64,000 nucleotides of DNA from Pollenia angustigena (Eukaryota; Arthropoda; Insecta; Diptera; Polleniidae), in assembly GCA_930367215.1 (NCBI GenBank), contig OV884058.1, positions 173,706,478 through 173,770,477 of the forward strand, written 5' to 3'. Positions 10,806-20,567 of this stretch are shown one piece after another. Below the pieces are notes generated by a model. That model made no database searches. It was not told the origin of the DNA and saw nothing but the letters and a program-made list of their open reading frames with translations. The position numbers and the translations under genes were made by a program. How positions within the stretch are numbered: position 1 is the first letter of the stretch; every line of letters begins with the position of its first letter.

Positions 10806-11774
10806 TCACAAACTGGATCCACCCTTAGTACCCAAAACATATTTGTAATACAACTTATTATACTGCTCCAAGAAAACAAATACCAATATCGTTAATGGTG
10901 TTACACGTGCAAAATATGGTGTAAATCCCTTCCACAAAGCCAATGGTCCCTCATTTCGACAGACCGTCACTAAAACATCAACAGTTCCTGAATATTCCGG
11001 TTTTGCACCTGGAGCCGTTTTCATATTCTGTATACGAGTCTTGGCAATATCCATTGGCAACGAGGTGATTGAAGTCAACAAACCAGAAAAGGAACTGGCT
11101 CCTATATGCACACCAAAACCTTCCTTCATTTGCAGTGGCCCGTTTTGCAAATAGTTTTTCGCCTGGCTGTAAGAAGACAATTGGCACATATTCACAATCA
11201 TGGCTCGGCCCACAGTGGGTAGGCAACCTTTCCATAAACCTGACAAACCTTCTTCTTTGAGAATGCGTTTTAATGCATCAGCAACATTTTTATAATTTCT
11301 TCTTTCAGCTGGTGGCAATTTACCATCGGTTAGCATGCGTATTAGGGCTACATCGGCGGGATTCCCCACAAAAGCTCCACAAGCCCCAGCCAATATACCC
11401 ATCACCATGCTGACTGCTACATTGGGTGCATGTTGTGTTTGTGACTTATATACATCCATTAAATTTTGATAGACACCCATTCTTGCTGTCGTATAAGTGG
11501 CTTGTCTTAATAAACCGGCACCCAAGCCAGCCCAACATTTCAGTAGGCCCTCATTTTTAAGTACCTTCATTAAGCAATCCCATGAATTTTTATACTCCTT
11601 TTCCTTCCCTCCAACACCAGCCATTTGCATGCGAGTTTTAACCAAATCCATGGGCTGTACAAATAAAAGGCCGGTCATGCCCGAAGCACCACCGATTATA
11701 AATTTAACGTAGTTGGGCATTTTCTTTTCGTCGCTCATGTTTATTGGAGTTTTGTTTGGTTGTCCTTTCGACAT
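10806..11774 (-). CDS. mitochondrial 2-oxoglutarate/malate carrier-like protein, paralog 2
   Basis: Encodes a 322-residue SLC25 carrier of the inner mitochondrial membrane, clearly paralogous to the gene at 6777-7709. Signatures PMDLVKTRMQ, PADVALIRML and PMDIAKTRIQ mark the three repeats, and the helix-2 segment ATYTTARMGVYQ is kept. Two starts are possible: ATG at 11774 (MSKGQPNKTPIN) or ATG at 11738 (MSDEKKMPNYVKF); both have A at -3, and the second gives an N-terminus equal in length to paralog 1. Differences from paralog 1 and human SLC25A11 are PAD for PAE in the second signature and TPLTILVF for TPHTILTF in helix 6, so specificity may have shifted. The frame is intact and intronless. 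Its upstream side lies only about 400 bp from the start of the 49-kb repeat array. Drosophila also has several oxoglutarate-carrier paralogs. Confidence 0.92.
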   Translation of the reverse strand: MSKGQPNKTPINMSDEKKMPNYVKFIIGGASGMTGLLFVQPMDLVKTRMQMAGVGGKEKEYKNSWDCLMKVLKNEGLLKCWAGLGAGLLRQATYTTARMGVYQNLMDVYKSQTQHAPNVAVSMVMGILAGACGAFVGNPADVALIRMLTDGKLPPAERRNYKNVADALKRILKEEGLSGLWKGCLPTVGRAMIVNMCQLSSYSQAKNYLQNGPLQMKEGFGVHIGASSFSGLLTSITSLPMDIAKTRIQNMKTAPGAKPEYSGTVDVLVTVCRNEGPLALWKGFTPYFARVTPLTILVFVFLEQYNKLYYKYVLGTKGGSSL

Positions 11775-12171
11775 AATGTTTTAACGGAAATTTCGATCAA
11801 ACAAATCTAATATTTTTGAAGTTATTTTTATTTTGAAATAGAGCTGTCTTTAATTGTAATAGATTATTTAGGGGTTTTAAAATTTTAAGTGAATTCGTAA
11901 ATTTTATTTAAAACAAAGTTAGACTATCTCTACACATAAATCATAAAAAATATGAAATCAGAATCTTTAATATAAAAAAGCCTTAAATAAAATTTTCAAC
12001 CGTAGCAAATTTTAAAAATATGAATGTATTGGTAAAAAAAGTCTGAGTGTATTGAAACTTGAAACTAAAATGTTAAGCAAAACTTGATTGTGTAACCCCT
12101 AAGTATAAGAAACAAAATCGCTTCTATCACCAAAAAATATATCAAACACAATCGCAAAATACTCCAAAATC
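11775..12171. other. 5' flank of carrier paralog 2, up to the array edge
   Basis: About 400 bp of single-copy AT-rich DNA that should contain the promoter of the minus-strand carrier gene. No unambiguous core-promoter motif was found. It ends where the sequence becomes shared with the array units (taaaattgtcaaaatataaa at 12172). Confidence 0.5.
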
Positions 12172-12331
12172 TAAAATTGTCAAAATATAAAAACAAATGT
12201 GAAAAAGATGGTTAAGCAATTCTTTTTAGAAACTGCAGAAAATAAGTCTTTTTGAATCTCAAAAGTACCGAAAAGAAAATTGCTTAAGCAAAAGAAAACC
12301 CAAAAAAATCGTAGATTTCAATATGTACACT

Positions 12332-12934
12332 AGACTGGTCGCAATTTTTTTTTTTTTAATTTAATTGTTTGCGCTGCTTAAAATATGAAATAATAAGAAA
12401 TCATGATCTAATTTTTCAGGTCAATCCGACGGTGCCTAGCCGTGCCGGGTGGAGCCCAAAGTTCCCCATTTGATAAAAAAAAAACATATTTTCTATCAGA
12501 TCTTAAATAAACTACAGTCCGTTACTGTAATAATATTGTGAGTGTGTTAATCTATCTATACAATATATAATTTCTTAGTATGTCAGGATGTTTGCATGTA
12601 TGTCCTATTCTTTCCGCAACTTTCTGAAGCCATCTGATGACATAGGAAGCTGAAATTTGGCACACTTGAAGTACTTTCTCTGCGGAAGATCGTAACGAAG
12701 CCATATTTTTGATTTTCGGCTTTTCAACAAGTAAAACTATAAAGATCTGATAGAAAAGATGTTTTTTTTATAATATGGGGAAATTTGGGCCCCACCCGGC
12801 ACGGCTAGGCACCGTCGGATTGACCTGAAAAATTAGATCATGATTTTTTACACCAAACCTCATATTTTAAGCAGCGCACACAATTAAATTAAAAAAAAAA
12901 AAAAAAAAAATCCCATACAAGATGCGAACAGTCT
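12332..12934. mobile_element. foldback-like long-inverted-repeat element, unit 1 (interior missing)
   Basis: Left end agactggtcgcaa and right end (reversed) agactgttcgca, followed on both sides by a T-run, aatttaattgtttgcgctgc, then taaaatatga. The arms are long: atttttcaggtcaatccgac and gtgcctagccgtgccgggtg occur near 12412-12450 and again inverted near 12790-12825. The left arm stops at ctatcagatctt (12506) and is followed directly by the inner end of the right arm (aaataaactacagtccgtta). No transposase is visible. The superfamily is unknown; long-TIR or foldback elements look like this. Confidence 0.75.
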
Positions 12935-13503
12935 TATATACACACATAAGAAAAATCAATCCACCCGTACTCAGATCAATCCGAAGCGGCATTAATAGTA
13001 CGGTGAGTACCGATTTTCTTGAATCAAGTACAGAAAGATCGATTCAAGTACGGATTTTCAATCTTAAAATACTTAAATTATCCTTATTCAATCCCGTTTT
13101 CGTACTTGAAATAATCCGAAAATGAGATTGATTTAAGTAAAACTAAGATTGAATCAATCTCAAAATGATTGATGTACTTACTCGTATTACACTTAATAGA
13201 ATGATAAAACACCAACATCATGCCCGATATCACAAAGCATACAGAGATGAAAAAAGTGACGTATGAAAAATGCCTAAATCATTTGCGAGGGCAGCTTTCG
13301 AAGAAAGAGAAAGAAAACGTTTTTTTTGGTAGTGAAGTGGCAATGTGTAAAAACAGACCGCTACTATTAACATAAATTGCGTAATCAAAACAGAAAATGC
13401 AAAAAGGGCAGATTTCGAAGAAAAAGACAGAAAAAATACAATATTTTCTGTCCCGTGACGCCTTGTAATTGTATGTTCATATTTAACCAAAAATATAAAC
13501 TAA
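12935..13503. other. unit 1 spacer with gene-free repetitive words
   Basis: Contains recurrent gattgaatcaa / aagtacggatttt words (12990-13170) and a short duplication: gggcagctttcgaagaaaga near 13289 and gggcagatttcgaagaaaaa near 13407. No gene. Units 2 and 3 carry the same spacer at 29595-30162 and 46738-47305. Confidence 0.5.
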
Positions 13504-14066
13504 TGGCGATTTCTTTTCTGAGAAAAATGTTGCATTAAAGTTACATGTTCTACATTTTTGTGTTCGTTTGTACAAAAAATACAACTGTGGGAAAAATTTT
13601 CCAGTTCTTTTGTGAATATGTTGATGAAAAATATGCAAAACATGTTGCATATTTTACCCTTACTTTTACTTAAGGTGTTCATACTGCCCTGTTCTACAAC
13701 TTTGGTACTTACTACTTTGTTTGTACAACAAATGTTTTATTTTGTTTGTTATAATTCATACCGCTTATAATTGTGTAAAAAAATTGTTTTAAAACAAAAT
13801 ATAAAAATATTTACACATTAAAATCAAAAAAAGTCTATTTATATTATAATCGTTTTAATTTTTATAAGCCATTAGTGATGTTAATATTTGTTTCAAGCCC
13901 GTAATAGCGTGCAGACACCGCTAAAATAGCTTTAAAAATCGCTCATTAAGTACTCTAATGATGATGAAAATTGCACAACATGCAACACTTCGAGTGATTA
14001 TAGGTAACATTTGAAAATGTTACATGTATATACTGTAACATATTTTTCTCAGAAAAGAAATCGCCA
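13504..14066. mobile_element. TIR element (MITE), unit 1, TAA target duplication
   Basis: Ends tggcgatttcttttctgaga, with perfect inversion over 25 bp, flanked by TAA at 13501-13503 and 14067-14069. The 3-bp TWA duplication suggests PIF/Harbinger. Non-coding, 563 bp; it lacks about 40 bp (near 13966) that units 2 and 3 have. Confidence 0.8.
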
Positions 14067-14835
14067 TAAATAAGAAGCAAGAGTTCAAATTTACTTCTTT
14101 ACCCTTCGTGGTACACATGAGTCTGGCCAGACCTTTTCTAAATGTGTGTAGAAAATCAAAACATGCGTAAGCCGGAGGGTTAAATACAACGAAAAGTTTC
14201 ATCTTTTTTGACTTGATTTAAGAATTTTATACTTATTTCAAGAAATTCCGGGATTGATTTTCAAAAGTAACCCCATTGAGGATTGTTTAGAGTACGTTTA
14301 AGTTTTATTCGTACTTAAATTTTTGAAAACGACTCGTACTTAAAGTAATCCTAAAAAACTTGATTTATCCCGAGTGCTTTTCTTTCTGTGTATTTCCAAA
14401 AAATGCGTTATATAAATAAAAAGAGCTAACATTGAAATATGTATAGTTTTTCCTATAAAAATCACCATAATAGAGACGGTAAGACCAAAAAAGTCGTTAA
14501 AAAGTCATTTATAAAAATATTGATATTTCAGATATCTTGAAAATTGCTAAATGTCTCCAAACTGGATGCCTTAATATGCCATCTTAAAATGCTTGTCCAG
14601 CAGGCGAATTCCCTCGTGTACTGGACGTAATATTCGCCGTCATATCTACATATTTTTATTTTCCATCCAGCATCGTCTGTGTGACACATACAAACTGATT
14701 TTCACTTATACCACCATAGCGCTTGGTGAGAAACGCTTGATCATGTACAGACCACTTAAAAACGCTTTAATCGAAAATGGCTGCAAAATCAAAGAATTTC
14801 AAACCAATTTTACAAAAAAAATTAAAAAACATTAA
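14067..14835. other. unit 1 spacer, no supported gene
   Basis: Words like gtacttaaa / cgtactta recur at 14290-14345. A stretch at 14593-14835 is open for 80 codons but its translation resembles nothing I know, and its length changes between units (84 codons in unit 3, 124 in unit 2) through indels, so it is not called. Equivalent spacers: 30766-31564 and 47909-48708. Confidence 0.5.
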
Positions 14836-14952
14836 CTGCCTGTTTGTAGAACGCGAGCGCAAAAGTGACTCGTCCAACTTACATTTAAAACACAAACAAA
14901 ATTTCAAAATTTGTTTTTGTCACTTCTGTGCTCGCGTTCTACAAACAGGCAG
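14836..14952. repeat. 117-bp palindrome, unit 1
   Basis: Arms 14836-14869 (ctgcctgtttgtagaacgcg...) and 14919-14952 are inverted copies with about two mismatches. Inside lies a second hairpin, acaaacaaaattt / aaatttgttttt. The arms contain gaacgcgagcgc, unusually GC-rich for this region. It could be a tiny non-autonomous element; no target duplication is visible. Confidence 0.8.
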
Positions 14953-15575
14953 ATAAAAAAAAAAAAATAAAAAATCGCCAAAACTAACTGGCCATTTCAC
15001 GATGTGCCATAGAATTTTCACACAACTGAACAGAAAATATTCTCCAAAATTTTTCACGAATCAAAGTATTAATCAAAAATTAAACAAGTTTTGATTAAAA
15101 ATGTAATCAAGTGAATCTAAATTTTAATCAAGTGAACTAAACGTTTGTTCAAATGAATTAAACGTTTAATTGATACTATTTTTTGTTTGTTTATTTGCAA
15201 GTTTAATTAATTTATTAATAAATATCACAAATTTTTTAAATTAAATCAATTTTAATTTTTTTCTGTGTACAAATTCTTAAAACTTTGTTTTTGCTTGAAA
15301 AGTATTTATACAAAAAAAAAAAAGAATTCTTTCGACATCGTGAAATTGACTGGAAAGCCTTAAAAAATGTATTATGATTTGCTTAAATCTAACATGATAT
15401 GGTTAAAATTTTTTTTAAAAATTGTTTTGTTGTTTTTTCTCTAAGTGTATAGATTAAATATATAACAAATGGTATAACAAATACGGGCTGCGCTTACTTG
15501 AGCGCCTCAGCATAGCCGGCCTTCGGCCGGCCGCAAGGATTTTCTCCTCTATGATAAAATAAGTACCGGCTTCGC
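14953..15575. other. unit 1 spacer between palindrome and retrotransposon tail
   Basis: AT-rich. atttcacgatgtg near 14994 and an inverted match, gacatcgtgaaattga, near 15338 may be ends of a decayed element. At 15483-15540 the composition turns GC-rich (agccggccttcggcc at 15514). No gene. Confidence 0.45.
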
Positions 15576-15783
15576 TAGGTAGGTAGGTAGGTGGAAACGC
15601 TGGTGTGAAGTTTATTCACACCTTCACCTAGTGACCAATATGGTCCATTGTGACTTCTTATTTAGGAAAAAAGGAAAGTAGATGAAATAAAGAACGATAG
15701 CATGAGATTCGAAAGATAGATAGTAACAGATCAAACCAAAATTCGCCCTACGTGCGGCCAGCACCCCGTCTCCTCCCGTGCAG

Positions 15784-16620
15784 CTAGGTCATCCCCATTA
15801 CGAATCCTGTCAAACACTCGAGTCCACACCCCGAGACATCCCCTAATTTGCCCAGGCATCTACTGCCCAGCCACCTCAGCCTGCTGCTTTGGAGCCTGGG
15901 CAAGTGACACAGAATGTGCTCAACTGTCTCCAGCTCTTCCGTGTCCTCACACATCCTGCACACATCCGATAAGTCGGATCCCAATCTCACCGCCATCCTG
16001 ACCAATATACAGTGGCCCGTGATAACCCATATCATGGTCCTAACAAAGACCCTACTCCTGCCCAGCAGCGATTCCGAATCGGACTTTCTAAGCACCGGCC
16101 ACAGTGCCCTTGATACCCGGCTGTCCATTCGGTTCCCCCAGGCTCGGTTAATCGCATCTAGAAACCATTCCCTGATCCTTCCAAAGAAGAAGCCCATTGG
16201 AGGCCTAACTGGCTCCATACAGTCCGGATCCTCCATCTCCGAGCCCTGTCTTGTCAGCTCATCAGCCACCTCATTGCCGATTATGTTATAATAACCCGGC
16301 ACCCAGCACAGCCTTAACACATATTCCCCTAAGACTCCCTCCAGAGCCCTCCTACAATCATCAAGCAGCTTGGAGTTCACATAACAGCCCCTAACAGCCA
16401 TAAGAGCTGCCTGGCTGTCCACATATACAGTGACCTCCGAGCCCCTATCGATGTTGTCCCTCATCAGTCCCACGGCCCTCAAGACCCCCAGAACCTCCGC
16501 CTGAAAAACATTGCAGTCGTCAGGAAGCCTATATGACATTCTGATGTCCAGATCCCCAATGTAGCCCACCCGCACCTGTGCCCCTCATCGAGCCATCAGT
16601 GAATATAGCAAATCCACCAA
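15784..16620 (-). pseudogene. RNase H and C-terminal zinc motif of LOA-like element, unit 1
   Basis: The open part (15784-16575, 263 codons) reads YRLPDDCNVFQAEVLGVLRA, VTVYVDSQAALMAV and LCWVPGYYNIIGNEVADELT, which carry the conserved RNase H acidic residues (E in QAE, D in VDS, D in VADEL). The first catalytic box, FTDGS, lies just upstream (near 16590-16620) in another frame, so a frameshift separates it. The C-terminal part ends with CRMCEDTEELETVEHILCH, the Cys-rich knuckle seen downstream of RNase H in such elements. Unit 1 lacks the stop that units 2 and 3 have after YYNIIGN, making this the best-preserved RNase H of the three. Confidence 0.85.
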
Positions 16621-16698
16621 ATAATCTGCTCCTACCTGACCAGCCCTCCCTAGAAGGCACTACTACCTCCGACACCCGCCCGAAATCCACCCTAGTGC

Positions 16699-17594
16699 TC
16701 ACATAATCAGTAGAGCCAGGCGATCCCAGGCAGAAGCCCCCAGGATCCGTGCATGGTGACCCTGCGTGATATTCCTCATCAATCCTAACTCCCTCAGCCT
16801 AAGAAGGCTCATGGCTGCCATTCCCATCACATACTGCTCAATAGGCAGAAGATGCAGAATGACATCCAGGGCCGCTTGAGCAGTACTTCTCATGGCACCT
16901 GTCATGCCGATTGACAAACACAGCATACGTAAGAATGGCCGGAGACCCCAACTCTTACCTATTGATGATCTGCAAGCATAGTAGGCATTAAGACCCCTCT
17001 TAAGTCTCTCCTGAGCGTTCCTGCCCCATGACAGCTTGCTGTCCAGAAATACTCCCAGATACTTAGCACTATCCGATAGTCTAAACTCTACACACCTCCC
17101 AGTACCGGCAGCCAAACTCTCCACCTTGTACCTCCTAGTAAAAATAACCAGCTCCGTCTTCCCCGGCTTAACTCCCAGTCGCTTATCACTAGCCCATGCC
17201 AACAGTTCGCCCAACGCCCCTTGCATGACTTCGCTTATTGTCGGCAGAAACTTGCCCGACACCAATATCACTACATCATCAAAAAGTCTCAGAACGACAT
17301 TGAAGGCCAAGAGCCATAATAAGGGAGAGAGAACTCTCCCGTGTCTGGTTCCCCTAGTCACAAGTCTCCCTACACGTTCATTTCCCCAGTCCGAGTGAAT
17401 ATCCCTACTACCAAGCATTCTAGTTATCCATTCGACCAGGAACAACGGAACCCCCAGATCAACCAGTACATGCCTAATAGCTTCTATCTTCAAATTGTTA
17501 AAGGCGCCCTCTATATCCAGGAATGCCGCCAAGGTGTATTCCTTGTTTCGCAATCCTCGCTCCACATACCCAACCACATCATGAAGCGCACTCT
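16699..17594 (-). pseudogene. reverse transcriptase, C-terminal two-thirds, unit 1
   Basis: Reads EYTLAAFLDIEGAFNNLKIE (RT block with D), GTRHGRVLSPLLWLLAFN (the usual GTPQGGVLSP box is altered) and LRLFDDVVILVSGKFLPTI, where the expected YADD catalytic box is shortened to FDD with loss of preceding residues. Thumb motifs follow: KTELVIFTRRYK, AKYLGVFLDSKLSWGRNAQE and LHLLPIEQYV. The frame is continuous for 292 codons, then shifts before the RNase H region. The N-terminal third is on the far side of the hAT insertion. The enzyme is very likely inactive. Confidence 0.88.
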
Positions 17595-17602
17595 CAACAG
17601 AT

Positions 17603-20230
17603 CAGGCGCGGATTCAGGGGGGGGGGGGGAATAAGGAAATTTCCCCCCCGTAAATTATAAAAATATGTTTTGTTAATTTCGATAATACAAAAATTCCCAT
17701 AATAATATTTTTTTGATGTACAAAATTTTTGGAAATCCCAGCAAGGTTTTTTTTTGTTTTTTTTATGGAATCTCAAACGAAATTTTCAGTAATTTTTTTT
17801 TTATTTTTTTTTATTGAATCTGTAACGATTTTCAATAAGTATCCACATCTTAATCCTAATAGTTATTTATTAGATATTTCCAAAGAAACATTATTATTCT
17901 ACATTTAATCCCAGCAGGTGCCATCTATATTCAAAGACTAAACGTTTGACTTGATAATGCGTGCGGCTAAATTATTAAAAAGCCTTAGTATTTGCAATAT
18001 TTACATATGTATAAATGTTTTTTATGAATCAAAATTCTATTCGATAATTTTTGACGAAAGCACTGATTTGTCGGGGAAAAGCCTGTTTTCCTTATCTTTT
18101 AGATATTTCAACATACAACAAAAAGTTGTTACGGAAGAATTTATTGGCTTTGTTGTAAACGCATTTGAAGAGGCTTCAAAAGATATTGATGACGTTGATG
18201 TGTCAATTGATGCGAAGGCAATATCATCAATAGTTCTTAAAGCTTTGACAAATTTTGGTCTTGACCTAAAAAATTGTGTAGGAGGTGGAACAGATGGGTG
18301 TCCTCTGATGTCAGCGGAAAATGGAGCTGTTCAAAATTTCTAGAAAAGCGACAAGTGCGAAACAAACGCCTTGCTATTACCATAAATCGAACAACTCAAT
18401 TTCTAAAAGCAATAAAGTGCCATTAATACAAAAAGTTTTATCACTTGTTAAAGAAACGACAAAATTTTTTAAATATAATCATCCCAAGCGAAAAACAGTT
18501 TTAGCAAAGTATTTGGGAGCCAAACTCTCTTCATTATGCGTCTTTGCAACAAGTGTACATCATATAGTAGAACCTTTGGAAAAAAATATCTGAGTGGAAA
18601 GGAAGTAGTATCTCTACCTTTATATTAAGGAACTCACTTAGTACTTTTAAATTTATTTGCGGAATATACATATTAAGTGTGATACCTATTGTAACACAGC
18701 CACTTAGTATCATTTTACAAAAGCAATATATAGATATTCAAAAAGGATCAAGCCTTATCAAAATTTTTATCATGTGCCTTGAAGAAAAAAGAAATAAAGC
18801 CGAAGAACAATTTAAAGCGATTTTTGAAAAAGTTAAAGTTTTTACGTTCAAATCGAGGTTACTATCGAAAAGACAAGATTTGAACGAAATAATCACATCC
18901 GAAATGCTGAAGATTACTACCGAGTTGTAGGTTACATTCCTCTTATTGAATTTATTTTAATTTAGAAGATTGGTAAAGACCCAATAGATATCCTAAATGT
19001 ATTGAACATACCTAAACTTCAACCTCAAAGTGTAATCAAGTCATAACCATTTTTTGGCCTTTCAAAAGAGATAGCTTCAACTTATATAGTATTTAGTGAC
19101 ATTAATATGTACTTACGAATGGCATATATCATAATTTCTTAGCAAGCATTTGTTGCGAAATAATTAATCACAAAGTTTTGTTACGCACGCCACAAAACTT
19201 AGAAGCAACTTTAAAAGTTGAAGGGTGTTTTCCTAATTTTTAGCGAATTTTGCATCATAAGGTATACAAAGTCTTATTCCTAAAAGAATGATGAATATAA
19301 GAGAGTTCTAAAATCACTTATTCGCAGCTTAAAAATGTTGTAATTTTTTGATAAAATCCGTGAACCCTTTGTGACGCACACCTTACATCGCACGCTACAG
19401 TTTTTTTAGTACTATATAATAAACCCAATTTTATTTATTTTAACAAAAGAAATTATATATATAAACTAATTTTGTGATCATTAATGAATGTATGAAGGAA
19501 TATCAATCTTTTTTTTTAACGAAATTTATATTGCAATGAGTCTGCTGGCTGTAAGTGCTATTTTAAGCTCAAAAAGCACCTAAAATTATGTTAAATTCAT
19601 GTGTAACATCAAGAGATCAGGGAAGGGGTTATATTTGGTGAAAATTATTATATTAATGATCGTCGAAATACATATTTTTAAATATAAAAATTAAATTATA
19701 CATCTAAAAAAAATTAATATGAAAAATTTTTGGTTTGTGGACTGTTCTTGAGATTTGCCAATATACCATTTATTTTAAAACCACAGCTAGCTGATGAGCT
19801 GATTATATTTGATAAACGAGATTAACACATTTTAACTTGAGCCTGAACTGTTGCATTGGCAACAAACATGGAAAATATCTGAAAATCGATCAGATAACAT
19901 TTTCGTGTCAATGCTCGTCAGTAGTGCTACAAGTGGGAGGTCATTTCCTACCCTTCATCGAATGAAAACATGGCTTAGATCAACAATGACCGAAGATAGA
20001 CTGAACTATCTCAATTTGCCTCACAAGGAAATCACAATTTACTTATTTAAAAAGATTAATTTATTTTAATTTATATTGAACGGATCTTATATTTTATTTA
20101 ACCCTTTGGTTTTTTTTTATATAATATACATACATATATTGTTTTTAATAAACTTTTAAAAACAAATTTTTTACTTTTTTGTATCATACAAAATTTCCCC
20201 CCCGTAAGGCTCGAGCTGAATCCGCGCCTG
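17603..20230 (+). mobile_element. hAT transposon remnant, unit 1, inserted in LOA-like RT
   Basis: Perfect 15-bp terminal inverted repeats (caggcgcggattcag / its reverse complement) and a perfect 8-bp target duplication caacagat (17595-17602 and 20231-20238), the length typical of hAT. Subterminal G/C runs (13 G near 17617; ttcccccc near the right end) are also mirrored. It carries a broken transposase on the plus strand. Removing it and one duplication rejoins the retrotransposon RT. Confidence 0.96.
17951..20069 (+). pseudogene. hAT-family transposase, broken, unit 1
   Basis: Fragment 17951-18343 reads YSIIFDESTDLSGKSLFSLS and LKNCVGGGTDGCPLMSAENG, matching the hAT catalytic core around the first two acidic residues (FDESTD; the usual G.DGA..M.G box is altered to GTDGCPLMS). 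18321-18593 and 18679-18930 continue in other frames (LVKETTKFFKYNHPKRKTVL; FIMCLEEKRNKAEEQFKAIF). About 900 bp are then unreadable. 19851-20069 carries the C-terminal dimerisation region: SSATSGRSFPTLHRMKTWLR followed by STMTEDRLNYLNLPHKEI. At least two frameshifts and the lost middle make it non-functional. The style resembles ZMYM1/DUF4371-type hAT proteins. Confidence 0.88.
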
Positions 20231-20238
20231 CAACAGAT

Positions 20239-20549
20239 CTATCCTTAAGATAGGCGTGTTGAGCGCCGCTGATGATGCCGGCGTCAATCTTCGTCCTCAG
20301 ATATAGATCAATCAGTCTTTCCAACGCCTTGAAAAGAAAATACGATAAGCTGATTGGTCTTAAGTCCTTGGGTTTAGTGTGACCGGTCTTACCCGCCTTG
20401 GGTATAAAAACTACCCTGACCTCCCTCCACCCTCTAGGATTGTACCCATTTAGGACACATACCCTAAACAGCTCCACCAACAACAGGAGTGATATTCTGT
20501 AACATCGGCGGAAAGATACCATCTGGTCCCGTTGATTTGTAAGACCCAA
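20239..20549 (-). pseudogene. reverse transcriptase, N-terminal part, unit 1
   Basis: Reads REVRVVFIPKAGKTGHTKPK, DLRPISLSYFLFKALERLID and GAQHAYLKDRSV, the opening blocks of LOA/R1-group reverse transcriptases. Coding is interrupted exactly at the 8-bp hAT target duplication (20231-20238) and resumes at 17594, where the reading SVESALHDVVGYVERG continues the same protein. Confidence 0.88.
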
Positions 20550-20567
20550 AGGTATTAACCGCCCATG

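Noticed and set aside
14593..14835. Possible small gene before the 117-bp palindrome
   Set aside because: Reading length changes by indels among the three units and the frame runs into the palindrome; no known family.
15576..15592. (TAGG)n as a telomere-like tract
   Set aside because: Only about four units at the 3' side of a non-LTR element; more likely its tail or a small microsatellite.
15914..17634. Plus-strand frames of 97-125 codons over the retrotransposon
   Set aside because: They are antisense shadows of the RT and RNase H frames, caused by the higher GC content.
20184..20230. Extension of the RT fragment into the hAT end
   Set aside because: The frame stays open past the insertion site by chance; the last residues (AGADSARALRGGNFV) are encoded by the hAT terminal repeat, not by RT.
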